Shown one piece after another: positions 42,274 to 51,828 of a stretch of 64,000 nucleotides of DNA; position 1 is the first letter of the stretch, and the number at the start of each line of letters is the position of its first letter. The DNA lies in contig NZ_WELI01000007.1 in NCBI RefSeq assembly GCF_009184635.1, positions 124,001 through 188,000 of the forward strand, read 5' to 3'. The notes below the pieces were generated by a model that saw only the letters and a list, made by a program, of their open reading frames with translations, was not told where the DNA came from and searched no databases. The position numbers were made by a program, and so were the translations under genes. The stretch is from Rudanella paleaurantiibacter (lineage in GTDB: Bacteria > Bacteroidota > Bacteroidia > Cytophagales > Spirosomataceae).

Positions 42274-43152
42274 TTACCTCGCTACCGCCCGGAATACCTC
42301 CAATGGGCGGTCGGTGCTCATGATATCGGCACCGTTCTGAGCCCACTCCTTGTAGAGACCGTCGCCTTTGGTTGCGGCCTGCTTATCGAGGTTACCCAGT
42401 GTACCCAGAATACAGGCAATGCCTTTGGCGTGCAGAAACTCGTACAGGGCTTTGTCGGGTTCGCGGACGCCCACAAAGGCTACCATCCGGTTGTCGGGGA
42501 TACCCAGTTCGCGCAGGCGGTCGTACTCGGCCTGATTCCGAATGGTCACCGAAATCATCAGCTCAGGGGCCATTTTGTGGAGCCGGGCGGCATCGGCCGC
42601 GTTGTAGGTAATAATGGCTGCTATATGGCCCGTACCCGTTTGCCGAACCATGTTTACCACTTTATCGAAGCTCACATTACGCTTTACATCGAGCGTGAAA
42701 TAAACGCCTGCCTTGCGGCCCCAACGTAGCACCTCTTCCAGCTTCGGAATTTTGTACGGCGTAGGCGTGCCCAGATTGTCTTCGAGCCGGTACTGCTGAA
42801 TCTGCGCGTAGGTCTGCTCAATGAGCTTGCCGGTGCCGGTGGTGGTGCGGTCGAGGGTAGCGTCGTGCATCATCACCAGCACGCTGTCGCGGGTCAGGTC
42901 GATGTCGCACTCGATAATAGCCGGGGCTTCGCGCGTCCCGATTTGCCGGGCCACATACGCGAACGACTCGATGCAGTTTTCGGGGTAGCCCTTCAAATCG
43001 CCCCCGCCCCGGTGTACCGAGATGCGGGCCGTTTGGCCGGGTTTGTATTTGAAAAACTCATTGGCCCCATTGCCCGGCGCACGCAGGCTTGCCTTGGGGG
43101 TACAGGTTACCAGCGAAACGGCCAGTAGGGGCAGCAGAAAGGTATTTTTCAT
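42274..43152 (-). CDS. Glycerophosphodiester phosphodiesterase-like lipoprotein
   Basis: 292 residues. Signal peptide MKNTFLLPLLAVSLVTC, with Cys 17 a plausible lipidation site. The GDPD TIM-barrel signatures are present: ISVHRGGGDLKGYPENCIESF (catalytic His and the E of PEN), IIECDIDLTRDSVLVMMHDATLDRTT (metal-binding E and D, second catalytic His), and YFTLDVKRN further on. The last strand ends with GADIMSTDRP. The family hydrolyses glycerophosphodiesters to glycerol 3-phosphate and an alcohol. Predicted to act in the periplasm. Convergent with the transposase locus. Confidence 0.92.
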   Translation of the reverse strand: MKNTFLLPLLAVSLVTCTPKASLRAPGNGANEFFKYKPGQTARISVHRGGGDLKGYPENCIESFAYVARQIGTREAPAIIECDIDLTRDSVLVMMHDATLDRTTTGTGKLIEQTYAQIQQYRLEDNLGTPTPYKIPKLEEVLRWGRKAGVYFTLDVKRNVSFDKVVNMVRQTGTGHIAAIITYNAADAARLHKMAPELMISVTIRNQAEYDRLRELGIPDNRMVAFVGVREPDKALYEFLHAKGIACILGTLGNLDKQAATKGDGLYKEWAQNGADIMSTDRPLEVFRAVAR

Positions 43153-43260
43153 TATCCGAACGGTAATTCTGAACGTCGATTTAGGTGATTGTATGGGTTA
43201 TGCCTAGGCTCATGGTCAGCAAATAGCCTAGTCAATCAATCCAATCCGAGGAATCAAAGT

Positions 43261-45540
43261 TCAGAGTTTGTCTCGCTGCCGGATGCTATACTCATCTTTA
43301 GGAAACAGGTCGGTATTGATTTCGGGGCCAACCGGCACGTTGCCCGGTATAGTATGGGTGTGCGACTGGTATTTGGCCAGTAATCCCCACAAATCAATCC
43401 CCGCCGAGCGGTAATGAGCCTGGGTGTAAGGGCTTTCGATCCGTTGCCGAATGGCGGCCCAGTCGACCGTAATGGGCTGATTACTACCAATCAATACCAG
43501 TTGGTCAACGTACACCACGTACGGAAATACCGACTGAAATGTGTTGCGGATACGGGTTGTAGGAGCCCACGTGACCGCGTAGCCGCCCGGCCGGAGCCGC
43601 GACCGCAGCAACTGAAAATACTCGCGCGAGTACACATTGCCCGAAAACGCCGACGATGGCCGGAGTGCGTCGGCCTCGATTACATCGTACCGCTCATCGC
43701 TGTGTTGCAGGGCGTAGCGGCCATCGCGGAAGATGAGCTGTAACCGTTTGTCGATGAGAAGATTGTTGACGGTGCTGTCGTTGGCTTCGGCACCGTAGTC
43801 GGCCACGATCTGAGCCTGATTGCTCACAATCTCGAAGCAGTCGATCCGGCGGGTTTCGGCCCGGCCGGCCATGCCGTGTACCGTTCCGCCCGACCCCAGC
43901 CCGATTACGGCAACCCGCTCGGGGTTGGGGTGAATCATAACGGGCAGGGCTCCCAGCAAGGTATGCACCGGGTCGATGGAAAACGGTAGGCCGCTTTGCC
44001 CCAGACCATTCACAAATACAACTCCCGATTGGTGGTTAGGCAGCAGTTTAATAACCGACACACCCGATGCATTCTCGTTGAACAGGATGTCTTCGGGGAC
44101 ATCAACGCCGTTGAGCCGTTGCCAGAACCGGGTATTGTCGGGAATGAGCAACAGGGCGAGTACCTGCGCTACTGTCAGCACCGAAACGGCCAGTGTGTTG
44201 AGGTGTTTTCGGGCAAACAAAACAAAGCCGTACACCACGCCCAGCCCCGCAATCAGTTTGAGCAGGGCCGCCGTGCCCAGCACCGGAAATCCGATCCAGG
44301 TAACCCACCAGGCTCCAATGGCCGACCCGACGATATTAACAAACTGAAGCCAGCCAACCTTACGGCCTACCTCTTCGAACCGATCCTGAATGAGCGACTG
44401 CGACACGGCAAAGCTCAGACCCATCAGAAACGTAGGCACAAACAGCAGAAACAGCGGCATGAGCCCGTAGGTGAAAAAGGCAAAACCCGGCGACAAAACA
44501 GGCTCGCCACTTTTGAAATACTGCCACAGAAAATCGAGCGAGGGCACCCGGCCAATGGCGTTGACAAATACCCCAACGGAAGCCGCTGTGTACACGTATA
44601 GAACGGTTTGCGCCCACAAAAATAGCCGCTCGCGCGCGGCCGGGGCTTTGAAACGGGCGTTGCGGCCCAGCCCCACGCCCACCAGCGTGCCCAGGGCCAT
44701 CGAGCCAAGATACACCGCCAGCAAGACCGAGAAGGTGAGCGATACCGATTTGATAAGAGTTTCGAGAACCCGGAACCAGATCAGCTCCAGCGACAGGGCG
44801 GCCAGTCCCGACAACAGGTATTGTACCGACCAGACCGTGAGTGCGGGCGTAAAGCGCATTGGTTCGGTGGCTGTGTCGGGTTCGGTGTTGGTGGTTTCGG
44901 GCGAGTTGCTCCAGGTTCCGCGTCCCATGCCCCAAGCACCCACCACGCACAGACCGTTAAACAAAACACCCACCCAAATCGCCGACTCGTACCCCATCTG
45001 CCGAACCAGCACAAAACCCGTGATAAACGCGCCCACGGCCGCACCGAGGGTATTCACGAAGTAGAGCAGGCTGATGTAACGCGCCTGCGCGGGGCCGTCG
45101 CTGAACCGAAATGCCCGCGAGAGGGCAGGTAGTGAGAAGCCCATCAGAAATGTGGGGAGCAGCAGTACCAGAAATACCACCACGTACATTACCACCGGGC
45201 TGCTGCTATCGACCGGGTTGTTGACGTACAACACATCGTACAGCACCCATTTGCTCAGAGCGGCAAAGCCCATAATACCGGCTTCGGCCAGGAGAAAGTA
45301 CCGGAGGTTGCGGGCGGCTGAGGCCCGATCAGACAGGCGACCACCCACCAGATAACCCAGCCCCAGCCCCGTCATGAACGCCGAGACAATCAGGCTGATA
45401 CTGACCGTGTCGGAGCCGGTGTAAAAAACGATTAACCGTTGCCAGATAACCTGGTAGAGCAGGGCTGCAAAACCAGATAAAAAGAACAGGATGTACAGAA
45501 AGAATAGTGACGAGCGAGACGGTTGGGTAGAATTCTTCAT
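43261..45540 (-). CDS. Spermidine-synthase-like protein fused to membrane domain
   Basis: About 759 residues from the ATG at 45540. Roughly fourteen hydrophobic segments (residues 15-470) in a transporter-like arrangement with two similar halves (SGFAALLYQVIWQRLIVF and LSGLAALSLELIWFRVLE), then a C-terminal class I methyltransferase-like domain related to spermidine synthase (about 500-730): VAVIGLGSGGTVHGMAG is the nucleotide-binding loop, RLQLIFRDGRYALQHSDERYDVIEADALRP the following strands. Such membrane-SpeE fusions are widespread and of unsettled function; true aminopropyltransferase activity is doubtful. Divergent from the SDR gene at 45650. Confidence 0.85.
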   Translation of the reverse strand: MKNSTQPSRSSLFFLYILFFLSGFAALLYQVIWQRLIVFYTGSDTVSISLIVSAFMTGLGLGYLVGGRLSDRASAARNLRYFLLAEAGIMGFAALSKWVLYDVLYVNNPVDSSSPVVMYVVVFLVLLLPTFLMGFSLPALSRAFRFSDGPAQARYISLLYFVNTLGAAVGAFITGFVLVRQMGYESAIWVGVLFNGLCVVGAWGMGRGTWSNSPETTNTEPDTATEPMRFTPALTVWSVQYLLSGLAALSLELIWFRVLETLIKSVSLTFSVLLAVYLGSMALGTLVGVGLGRNARFKAPAARERLFLWAQTVLYVYTAASVGVFVNAIGRVPSLDFLWQYFKSGEPVLSPGFAFFTYGLMPLFLLFVPTFLMGLSFAVSQSLIQDRFEEVGRKVGWLQFVNIVGSAIGAWWVTWIGFPVLGTAALLKLIAGLGVVYGFVLFARKHLNTLAVSVLTVAQVLALLLIPDNTRFWQRLNGVDVPEDILFNENASGVSVIKLLPNHQSGVVFVNGLGQSGLPFSIDPVHTLLGALPVMIHPNPERVAVIGLGSGGTVHGMAGRAETRRIDCFEIVSNQAQIVADYGAEANDSTVNNLLIDKRLQLIFRDGRYALQHSDERYDVIEADALRPSSAFSGNVYSREYFQLLRSRLRPGGYAVTWAPTTRIRNTFQSVFPYVVYVDQLVLIGSNQPITVDWAAIRQRIESPYTQAHYRSAGIDLWGLLAKYQSHTHTIPGNVPVGPEINTDLFPKDEYSIRQRDKL

Positions 45541-45649
45541 TCTGCAAGATATAGCGCGCACGGTAGGATGGCAAAAACACGGGCACGGGTTTCTGGTTTC
45601 CTCGTTAGTAGGCCTCTCATTTAGCCTAATACCTACTCAACCGATTGGC

Positions 45650-46456
45650 ATGGCAGAACAAAAATTAAGTGGGCAGACGGCCCTTGTTACCGGAGCAAGC
45701 TCTGGGATTGGAGCGGGGGTGGCCCGGGCACTTGGACAGGCGGGGGCCAATGTGGTAGTCAACTACGTCAGCAATGCCGATGAGGCCGAGGCCATTGCCG
45801 CCGAAATCAGGCAGCAGGGTGTAGAGGCCGTAGCCATCCGGGCCGATGTGTCGCAGGAACATCAGGTGCAGGCCATGTTCCGGCAGGCCGTCGAGCAATT
45901 CGGGACAATTGATATTCTGGTGAATAATGCCGGGCTTCAGCGCGACGCTCCGTTTCATGACATGACCCTGCAACAATGGCAAACCGTGATCGACGTGAAC
46001 CTGACGGGGCAGTTTTTGTGCGCCCGTGAGGCTATCCGCGAGTTTTTGCGCCGGGGGCCACGCCCCGAGGTGTCGCGGGCTACGGGTAAAATTATCTGCA
46101 TGAGTTCGGTCCATGAACTGATTCCGTGGGCGGGCCACGTGAACTATGCCTCGTCGAAAGGGGCCATCAAAATGCTCATGCAATCGCTGGCGCAGGAGTA
46201 CGGCGACCGGCAGATTCGGGTCAACAGCATTTGCCCCGGTGCTATTCAGACACCCATCAACACGGCGGCCTGGAGCACTCCGCAGGCGCTAAATAGCCTG
46301 ATGACACTCATCCCCTACAACCGCATTGGCCAACCCGGCGATGTGGGCAAACTGGCCGTTTTTCTGGCTTCTGATGATTCGGATTATATCACCGGGGCCA
46401 GTATCTTCATTGACGGTGGCATGACCGTGTTTGAGGGCTTTGCCACGGGTGGTTGA
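45650..46456 (+). CDS. SDR-family oxidoreductase, glucose 1-dehydrogenase-like
   Basis: 268 residues from the ATG at 45650; open frame to 45491 overlaps the divergent gene. Cofactor loop TGASSGIG (residues 14-21), NNAG at 92-95, Ser 152/153, Y166 and K170 (YASSK). The C-terminus AVFLASDDSDYITGASIFIDGGM is typical. Most like glucose 1-dehydrogenase / 3-oxoacyl reductase subgroups. The downstream glucosidase-like gene starts 44 bp later on the same strand, so a shared role in sugar metabolism is likely, as an inference. Confidence 0.9.
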   Translation: MAEQKLSGQTALVTGASSGIGAGVARALGQAGANVVVNYVSNADEAEAIAAEIRQQGVEAVAIRADVSQEHQVQAMFRQAVEQFGTIDILVNNAGLQRDAPFHDMTLQQWQTVIDVNLTGQFLCAREAIREFLRRGPRPEVSRATGKIICMSSVHELIPWAGHVNYASSKGAIKMLMQSLAQEYGDRQIRVNSICPGAIQTPINTAAWSTPQALNSLMTLIPYNRIGQPGDVGKLAVFLASDDSDYITGASIFIDGGMTVFEGFATGG

Positions 46457-46500
46457 TGGGGAAGGTTGAAGGTCTGATTTTACTCTTTTCAAACTACTCC

Positions 46501-49155
46501 ATGCCTACCTCTTCTTCCCAACCCGATTCCGAACGCCTGCGGGTATTGGCCAACGATCAAAAGCCGGTGCCCCTCGAAAAATGGGGGCCGTACCTCGCTG
46601 ATCGGCAGTGGGGCACCGTCCGCGAAGACTACTCGGCCAATGGCGATGCCTGGAACTACTTTCCCCACGACCACGCCCGCTCGCGGGTGTACCGCTGGGG
46701 CGAGGATGGGCTGCTGGGAATCTCGGACCGGCGGCAACACGTGTGCTTTGGGCTCGCCCTCTGGAACCATACCGACCGGATTCTGAAAGAACGCCTGTTT
46801 GGCTTGACCAATGGCGAGGGTAACCACGGCGAAGACGTAAAGGAGCTGTATTACTACCTCGACAACACGCCCACGCACTCGTACATGAAGGGCCTTTATA
46901 AGTACCCACAAGGCCCGTTTCCGTACGAACAATTGCTGACCGAAAATGCCCGGCGTTCGCGAAACGACACTGAGTTTGAACTGCTTGATACGGGGATTTT
47001 CGACGGGGGGCGTTACTTCGATGTGGTCGTTGAATACGCTAAAAACAACCCCGACGATGTGTGTATTCGTATCACGGTCACCAATCGGGGGCCGCAACCG
47101 GCCGATCTGACCCTACTCCCGACGCTCTGGTGCCGCAACCGCTGGGCTTTCGAACCGAATTACGAAAAACCGCTGATCAACCGACGGCCCGATATGCCCA
47201 TGGGCGGAGTGGCCCATCTGAAACACCCCCGGCTGGGCGATTACTACTTCTACTATCAGCCCACCGACACGGCGTTGATGACTGAAAACGAAACCAACAC
47301 GAGCCGGTTGTTCAACATGCCCAATGAGAACCCGTTTGTGAAAGACGCGTTTCACGGGGCCATTGCCGCTCAGAACGACTACCTGTGCACGTTGCTCCGC
47401 GAAAACCCGACGGGTACCAAATTTGCCCCCGTGTACCGGCTTCGTATTCCGGCGGGTGCGTCGAAAACGGTCTGTTTGCGGCTATCGAAAGAGGCAAATA
47501 CCCGGCCGTTTGATGAGGAATTTGGCGAGGTGTTTGCCCATCGAATCGCCGAGGCCGACCAATTTCACAACCGGCTGGCTCCGGCGCAGACCACGGCCGA
47601 GCAGAAGCTGATTCAGCGGCAGGCATTGGCTGGTTTGCTCTGGTCGAAGCAGTATTACCACTACGATATTCCGCGTTGGCTCCACGGCGACCCCGGCCAT
47701 CTGCCCCCTCCGCCCGAGCGGGTGCTGGGCCGAAACAACCGTTGGGAACACCTCAACAACGAAGATGTTCTTTCGATGCCCGACAAGTGGGAGTACCCGT
47801 GGTACGCGGCCTGGGATCTGGCGTTTCATTGTATCCCGATGGCGATGGTCGATCCGAGTTTTGCCAAGCATCAGCTCATTTTGCTCATGCGCGAGTGGTA
47901 CATGAGCCCGCAGGGGCAGATACCCGCCTACGAGTGGAATTTTTCGGATGTAAACCCACCCGTGCACGCCTGGGCGGCCCTGTCGGTGTACCGGATTGAG
48001 CGGGCGCTGCATGGCAATGCCGACGTGTCGTTTCTGAAACGGGTGTTTCAGAAGCTGCTGATCAACTTTACATGGTGGGCCAATCGGCAGGACGAAGAAG
48101 AAAACAACGTGTTCAGCGGGGGGTTTCTGGGTCTCGACAATATCGGGGTCATCAACCGGAGCCACCTGCCGCCGGGTACGCTGCTTGAGCAGGCCGATGC
48201 TACCGCCTGGATGGGGATGTATGCCCTCAATATGATGGACATGGCGCTCGAGATTACCCGATTCGACCCGACGTTTGAAGACGTAGCCACCAAGTTCTAC
48301 GAACAATACGTGCTTATTGCCGAGTCGCTGAATGGGGAGCTGTGGGACGATGAGGAACACTTCTTTTACGACCTGCTCCACCCCAATACGGGCCCTTCGA
48401 CCAAGCTACGGGTGCGCTCGGTGGTGGGGCTTACGGTCTTGTTTGCGGTGTCGGTAATCAAGCACGAAAAGAGTCAGCCGTTGGCCGATTTTCTGAAGCG
48501 GATGCGGTTTTTCCAGAAATACCACCGCGAACTCGGCCGACCCCTGCCCGAACAGCGGGTCAATGCCGAGGGCGACATTCTGCTGTCGATGATCTCGGAA
48601 GAGCGACTGGTGAAACTACTGGAGGTGATGCTCGATGAGTCGGAATTTTTGTCGCCGGGGGGCGTCCGGGCCCTGTCGAAGTACCACGAACGGCACCCGT
48701 ATAGTGTGCAGATCGACGGTGAGCTTCATAGCATTCGGTACGTACCCGGCGACTCCGACACGGGGATGTTTGGCGGTAACTCCAACTGGCGCGGGCCGGT
48801 CTGGATGCCGATCAATTATCTGCTTATTAAGGCGCTCAAGAAGTACCATCAGTTCTTTGGCGATACGCTGACAGTCGAGTTCCCAACGGGCTCAGGCAAC
48901 CGGCTCACCCTGCGTGAGGTGTCGGACCGACTGGCCCGGCGGATGGTGTCTATTTTTGAGCGCGACGAGATGGGCAACCGGCCGGTACACGGGCCGTATA
49001 ACCCATTTTACAGCCGCCCCGAAAACGCCGATCTGCTGCTGTTTTTCGAGTATTTTCATGGCGACACAGCGGCCGGTATCGGGGCCAGTCACCAAACTGG
49101 CTGGACGGCTGTAGTGGCCGAGCTGGTCAACGACGATGCCTGGGAGTGGGAGTAG
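46501..49155 (+). CDS. GH63-like glucosidase
   Basis: About 884 residues from the ATG at 46501. An N-terminal beta-sandwich (about 1-340; [42 protein letters not shown]) is followed by an (alpha/alpha)6 barrel (about 370-880) with acidic residues in the likely active site: [59 protein letters not shown] and [16 protein letters not shown]. The pattern is that of GH63 and related mannosyl-oligosaccharide glucosidase-like enzymes. No signal peptide, so it is cytoplasmic. Natural substrate is not known for this subgroup; a glucoside such as a trehalose- or glucosylglycerate-type compound is possible. Forms a pair with the SDR gene upstream. Confidence 0.85.
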   Translation: MPTSSSQPDSERLRVLANDQKPVPLEKWGPYLADRQWGTVREDYSANGDAWNYFPHDHARSRVYRWGEDGLLGISDRRQHVCFGLALWNHTDRILKERLFGLTNGEGNHGEDVKELYYYLDNTPTHSYMKGLYKYPQGPFPYEQLLTENARRSRNDTEFELLDTGIFDGGRYFDVVVEYAKNNPDDVCIRITVTNRGPQPADLTLLPTLWCRNRWAFEPNYEKPLINRRPDMPMGGVAHLKHPRLGDYYFYYQPTDTALMTENETNTSRLFNMPNENPFVKDAFHGAIAAQNDYLCTLLRENPTGTKFAPVYRLRIPAGASKTVCLRLSKEANTRPFDEEFGEVFAHRIAEADQFHNRLAPAQTTAEQKLIQRQALAGLLWSKQYYHYDIPRWLHGDPGHLPPPPERVLGRNNRWEHLNNEDVLSMPDKWEYPWYAAWDLAFHCIPMAMVDPSFAKHQLILLMREWYMSPQGQIPAYEWNFSDVNPPVHAWAALSVYRIERALHGNADVSFLKRVFQKLLINFTWWANRQDEEENNVFSGGFLGLDNIGVINRSHLPPGTLLEQADATAWMGMYALNMMDMALEITRFDPTFEDVATKFYEQYVLIAESLNGELWDDEEHFFYDLLHPNTGPSTKLRVRSVVGLTVLFAVSVIKHEKSQPLADFLKRMRFFQKYHRELGRPLPEQRVNAEGDILLSMISEERLVKLLEVMLDESEFLSPGGVRALSKYHERHPYSVQIDGELHSIRYVPGDSDTGMFGGNSNWRGPVWMPINYLLIKALKKYHQFFGDTLTVEFPTGSGNRLTLREVSDRLARRMVSIFERDEMGNRPVHGPYNPFYSRPENADLLLFFEYFHGDTAAGIGASHQTGWTAVVAELVNDDAWEWE

Positions 49156-49177
49156 GTGTGGTGCCCTACGCCCGAAA

Positions 49178-51613
49178 TTAGCTCTTTACCCGTTGCTGTT
49201 CGGTGTCGGATCCGCCGGTTTGCCGCTGTTTGAGCGTTTGGCCGTTGCTAAACCGGTACGAGAACGAAACGGTTGCCACGCGGCTGTCTAAATAACTGTA
49301 CCAGCGGGCGGTCGAATTGGTCAGCCCTTTGATGGTGCCTCCAACCTGATTTGTGTACAGAACATCGCTCAAGGCCAGCTTGGCCGTTCCTTTGTTTTTC
49401 AGCACCTTTTTCGAAACCGCTACCCGAACCTGACCCACCGGAATCACCACAAACTGCCCGAAATAAGCGCGGGTCTGGTAGCTTCCGCCCAGCTCGGCAT
49501 TCCAGGCGGCACTCAGCCTAAACTGATTGGTAGGAGCCACGTGCCAATAGGTGCCCGTATTATCGAGCATTTGGGTGCCCAGTTGGGTTCTGAACTGGTT
49601 GTGCATCACCTCGGTGTAAAACTGAATGGTCCACCATTTGGCGGGCTGGTACGAACCGTTGACCGCTACCCCGTAGCTGACCTGTTGGCCAATGTTGCCG
49701 GGGCGACTGTAAAACACGGCGTTACGCTGCTCTATCGTTTCGGTGATGACGTCTTTCACCCGGCTGTAGCGCAGGGTTGTTGTGATAGCGCTGTTCCAGG
49801 TGTGCGATACCTCTAGATTATTAGAAAACGTAGGCCGCAAAAACGGGTTGCCGCCGTAGAGCGTAAACCGGTCGATGGGATAGGTGAAGGGGTTCATGGC
49901 CTGATAATCGGGCCGGTCGATTCGGCGGCTGAACGAAAGCCCAAGCTGATGCTTGCCCGCCGAGTCGAGCCGGTACGTGGCGTAAACTGTCGGGAAAAGA
50001 TTGTTGTACTGCCGCGTAAACGACGAGTCTTTTACTTCCGGGTTACCCAACTGATGGCCCTCAACGGCCGTACGTTCGAACCGGAGCCCCGTTTGCACTG
50101 ACAACCGCCCTCGCTCGACGTTGTAATTGAGGTAGCCGGCCTGAATACGCTCGGTATAGTTGAAGGCGTTCGAAAAGGTATAGTTGGGCCGGGGTTGTCC
50201 GTCGATTACATCGAAAAAGTTTGCCCGATTGCCGGTCTGAATGTGGCTCAGCTTGGCTCCGCCCGCCAGTTTGCTCCCCTTGTCCAGCGGATGCACATAG
50301 TCGAGTTTGGCCGTCAGAATATCGATAGAAGTAGGTAACGACGAATCCAGAACCGTATTCTCGGCGGTTTGCCCGGTTGCCAGAACCCGATTGGCGAGTG
50401 ATTGATTCAGGTCAGAACGGTACGTCAGATAATCGACATTGGTAGTGAGTTCGCGGCCGGTGCTGTCGAATGAGTGGGTGAAATTGAGGTTCACGCTGCC
50501 GTTTCGGAGTACTTTATCGGCTTGGCTGAGAGCCTCAACGCGCGCGGTTGGCTGATCGGCTGCATCGCTCACGCGGGCGCTGTTGGTAATGGTGGCCAGG
50601 GTGGGGTTACGGAACCCACTCAGTACCACCCCGAACGTTGATTTTGGGGTGATGAGCCAGTCGAAACCTCCCTTGAGCGTGGCCCCGTTGAGCCGACGAC
50701 GGATGTACGAGTTTTGGGTGAATCGCGATTCCAGAGGGCCATTGGGCAAGAAATACTCCCGCCAGATAGTCAGGTCCTGGTACGTATTTACCGTGTTGAG
50801 GCTCGCGTTTCCGAAGAAATTAAGGTTGCCCGTTCGGTAATTGACGTTCGCACTGTTGTTGCTCCGGTGGTAACGCCCCTGCCCATAGCTCAGGTTAACC
50901 CCTCCGTTGAATCCGCGGGCCTTTGTTTTTTTGAGCCGAATGTTAATTACCCCGGCATTACCGGCCGCATCGTACCGGGCGGGTGGGTTGGTCATAATAT
51001 CGATGGCTTCGACCGAGCCCGCTGGTAATGATCGCAGGTAGTTGGCCAGATCGGTGGCCGATAGGTAGGTGGGTTTATCGTCGACAAACACAACGACTCC
51101 GCTCCGGCCCCGCAGACTGATGTTGCCGTTGGCATCGACCTGAACGCCGGGCGATTTTTCGAGTACATCGAGCGATGTAGTACCCGCGTTGCTGATGAGG
51201 GCGTCCGGATTAACCGTAACCCGGTCGATGCGCTGCTCCACAAAGGCCTTTCGGGCGGTCACCTGCACTTCGCCAAGTGTTTTTTCGGCCGGTACGAGCC
51301 CAATATCGGGGAGAGTGTGCGTAGAGGGTCCGGCCTCAAGCCCGAATGGGGCGCTGAGGTAGGGCTGATACCCCAGATAACTCACCGACACCCGGAACGT
51401 TCCGGCTGGCAGGCCCGCCACCAGAAATTGACCGGCTGCATCGGTCAGAGCCGCTTTTACAAAGGCTGAGTCGGCCGCTTTTACAACCGATACCACGGCG
51501 CCCTCAATCGGCTTTCGGTCGGGATCGGCAATGAGGCCCTGAAGGGTGTACGTTTGCGCCTGTGCGGCACCAAGAGCAATCAGGAGAAAGAGCGAAGAGA
51601 GAAAAAAACGCAT
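49178..51613 (-). CDS. Outer-membrane beta-barrel receptor (TonB-dependent-like)
   Basis: About 811 residues from the ATG at 51613, which starts a signal peptide (MRFFLSSLFLLIALGAAQAQ); the longer frame to 51742 is not conserved. Carboxypeptidase-regulatory-like domain (LQGLIADPDRKPIEGAVVSV), plug (VLEKSPGVQVDANGNISLRGRSG, VVVFVDDKPTYL, NPPARYDAAGNAGVINIRLKK) and OMP_b-brl_3 barrel ending FSYRFSNGQ with a charged tail. Paralogue of the gene at 24812. Transported ligand unknown and TonB dependence unproven. Separated by an intrinsic terminator from leuS, which lies upstream on the same strand. Confidence 0.88.
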   Translation of the reverse strand: MRFFLSSLFLLIALGAAQAQTYTLQGLIADPDRKPIEGAVVSVVKAADSAFVKAALTDAAGQFLVAGLPAGTFRVSVSYLGYQPYLSAPFGLEAGPSTHTLPDIGLVPAEKTLGEVQVTARKAFVEQRIDRVTVNPDALISNAGTTSLDVLEKSPGVQVDANGNISLRGRSGVVVFVDDKPTYLSATDLANYLRSLPAGSVEAIDIMTNPPARYDAAGNAGVINIRLKKTKARGFNGGVNLSYGQGRYHRSNNSANVNYRTGNLNFFGNASLNTVNTYQDLTIWREYFLPNGPLESRFTQNSYIRRRLNGATLKGGFDWLITPKSTFGVVLSGFRNPTLATITNSARVSDAADQPTARVEALSQADKVLRNGSVNLNFTHSFDSTGRELTTNVDYLTYRSDLNQSLANRVLATGQTAENTVLDSSLPTSIDILTAKLDYVHPLDKGSKLAGGAKLSHIQTGNRANFFDVIDGQPRPNYTFSNAFNYTERIQAGYLNYNVERGRLSVQTGLRFERTAVEGHQLGNPEVKDSSFTRQYNNLFPTVYATYRLDSAGKHQLGLSFSRRIDRPDYQAMNPFTYPIDRFTLYGGNPFLRPTFSNNLEVSHTWNSAITTTLRYSRVKDVITETIEQRNAVFYSRPGNIGQQVSYGVAVNGSYQPAKWWTIQFYTEVMHNQFRTQLGTQMLDNTGTYWHVAPTNQFRLSAAWNAELGGSYQTRAYFGQFVVIPVGQVRVAVSKKVLKNKGTAKLALSDVLYTNQVGGTIKGLTNSTARWYSYLDSRVATVSFSYRFSNGQTLKQRQTGGSDTEQQRVKS

Positions 51614-51747
51614 GGCCGGGGTTGTTGACGGAAAATCAATGCTCCAAATTGCCTCCGTCAGCGGCCTCCCGAAACCTGTCTTGTTGTGAACGGTAAAAAA
51701 CGCCCCCTGAATTGTACGAAGCCCGGCTGTAATTGTGCGCAAACAAA

Positions 51748-51786
51748 CGGCCCGTACCCATGCAAAGATGCATTCGGTACGGGCCG
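51748..51786 (-). terminator. Intrinsic terminator of leuS
   Basis: CGGCCCGTACC (51748-51758) pairs perfectly with GGTACGGGCCG (51776-51786). On the minus strand it follows the leuS stop by about 43 bp and is trailed by TTTGTTTG. Confidence 0.75.
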
Positions 51787-51828
51787 GTGAATCGGGGGTT
51801 TGTCGGTTTGCGACAAACCTAAAATCAA

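Noticed and set aside
47482-48381. 299-codon open frame on the minus strand
   Set aside because: Antisense to the glucosidase gene and without any motif; a shadow of the real frame.
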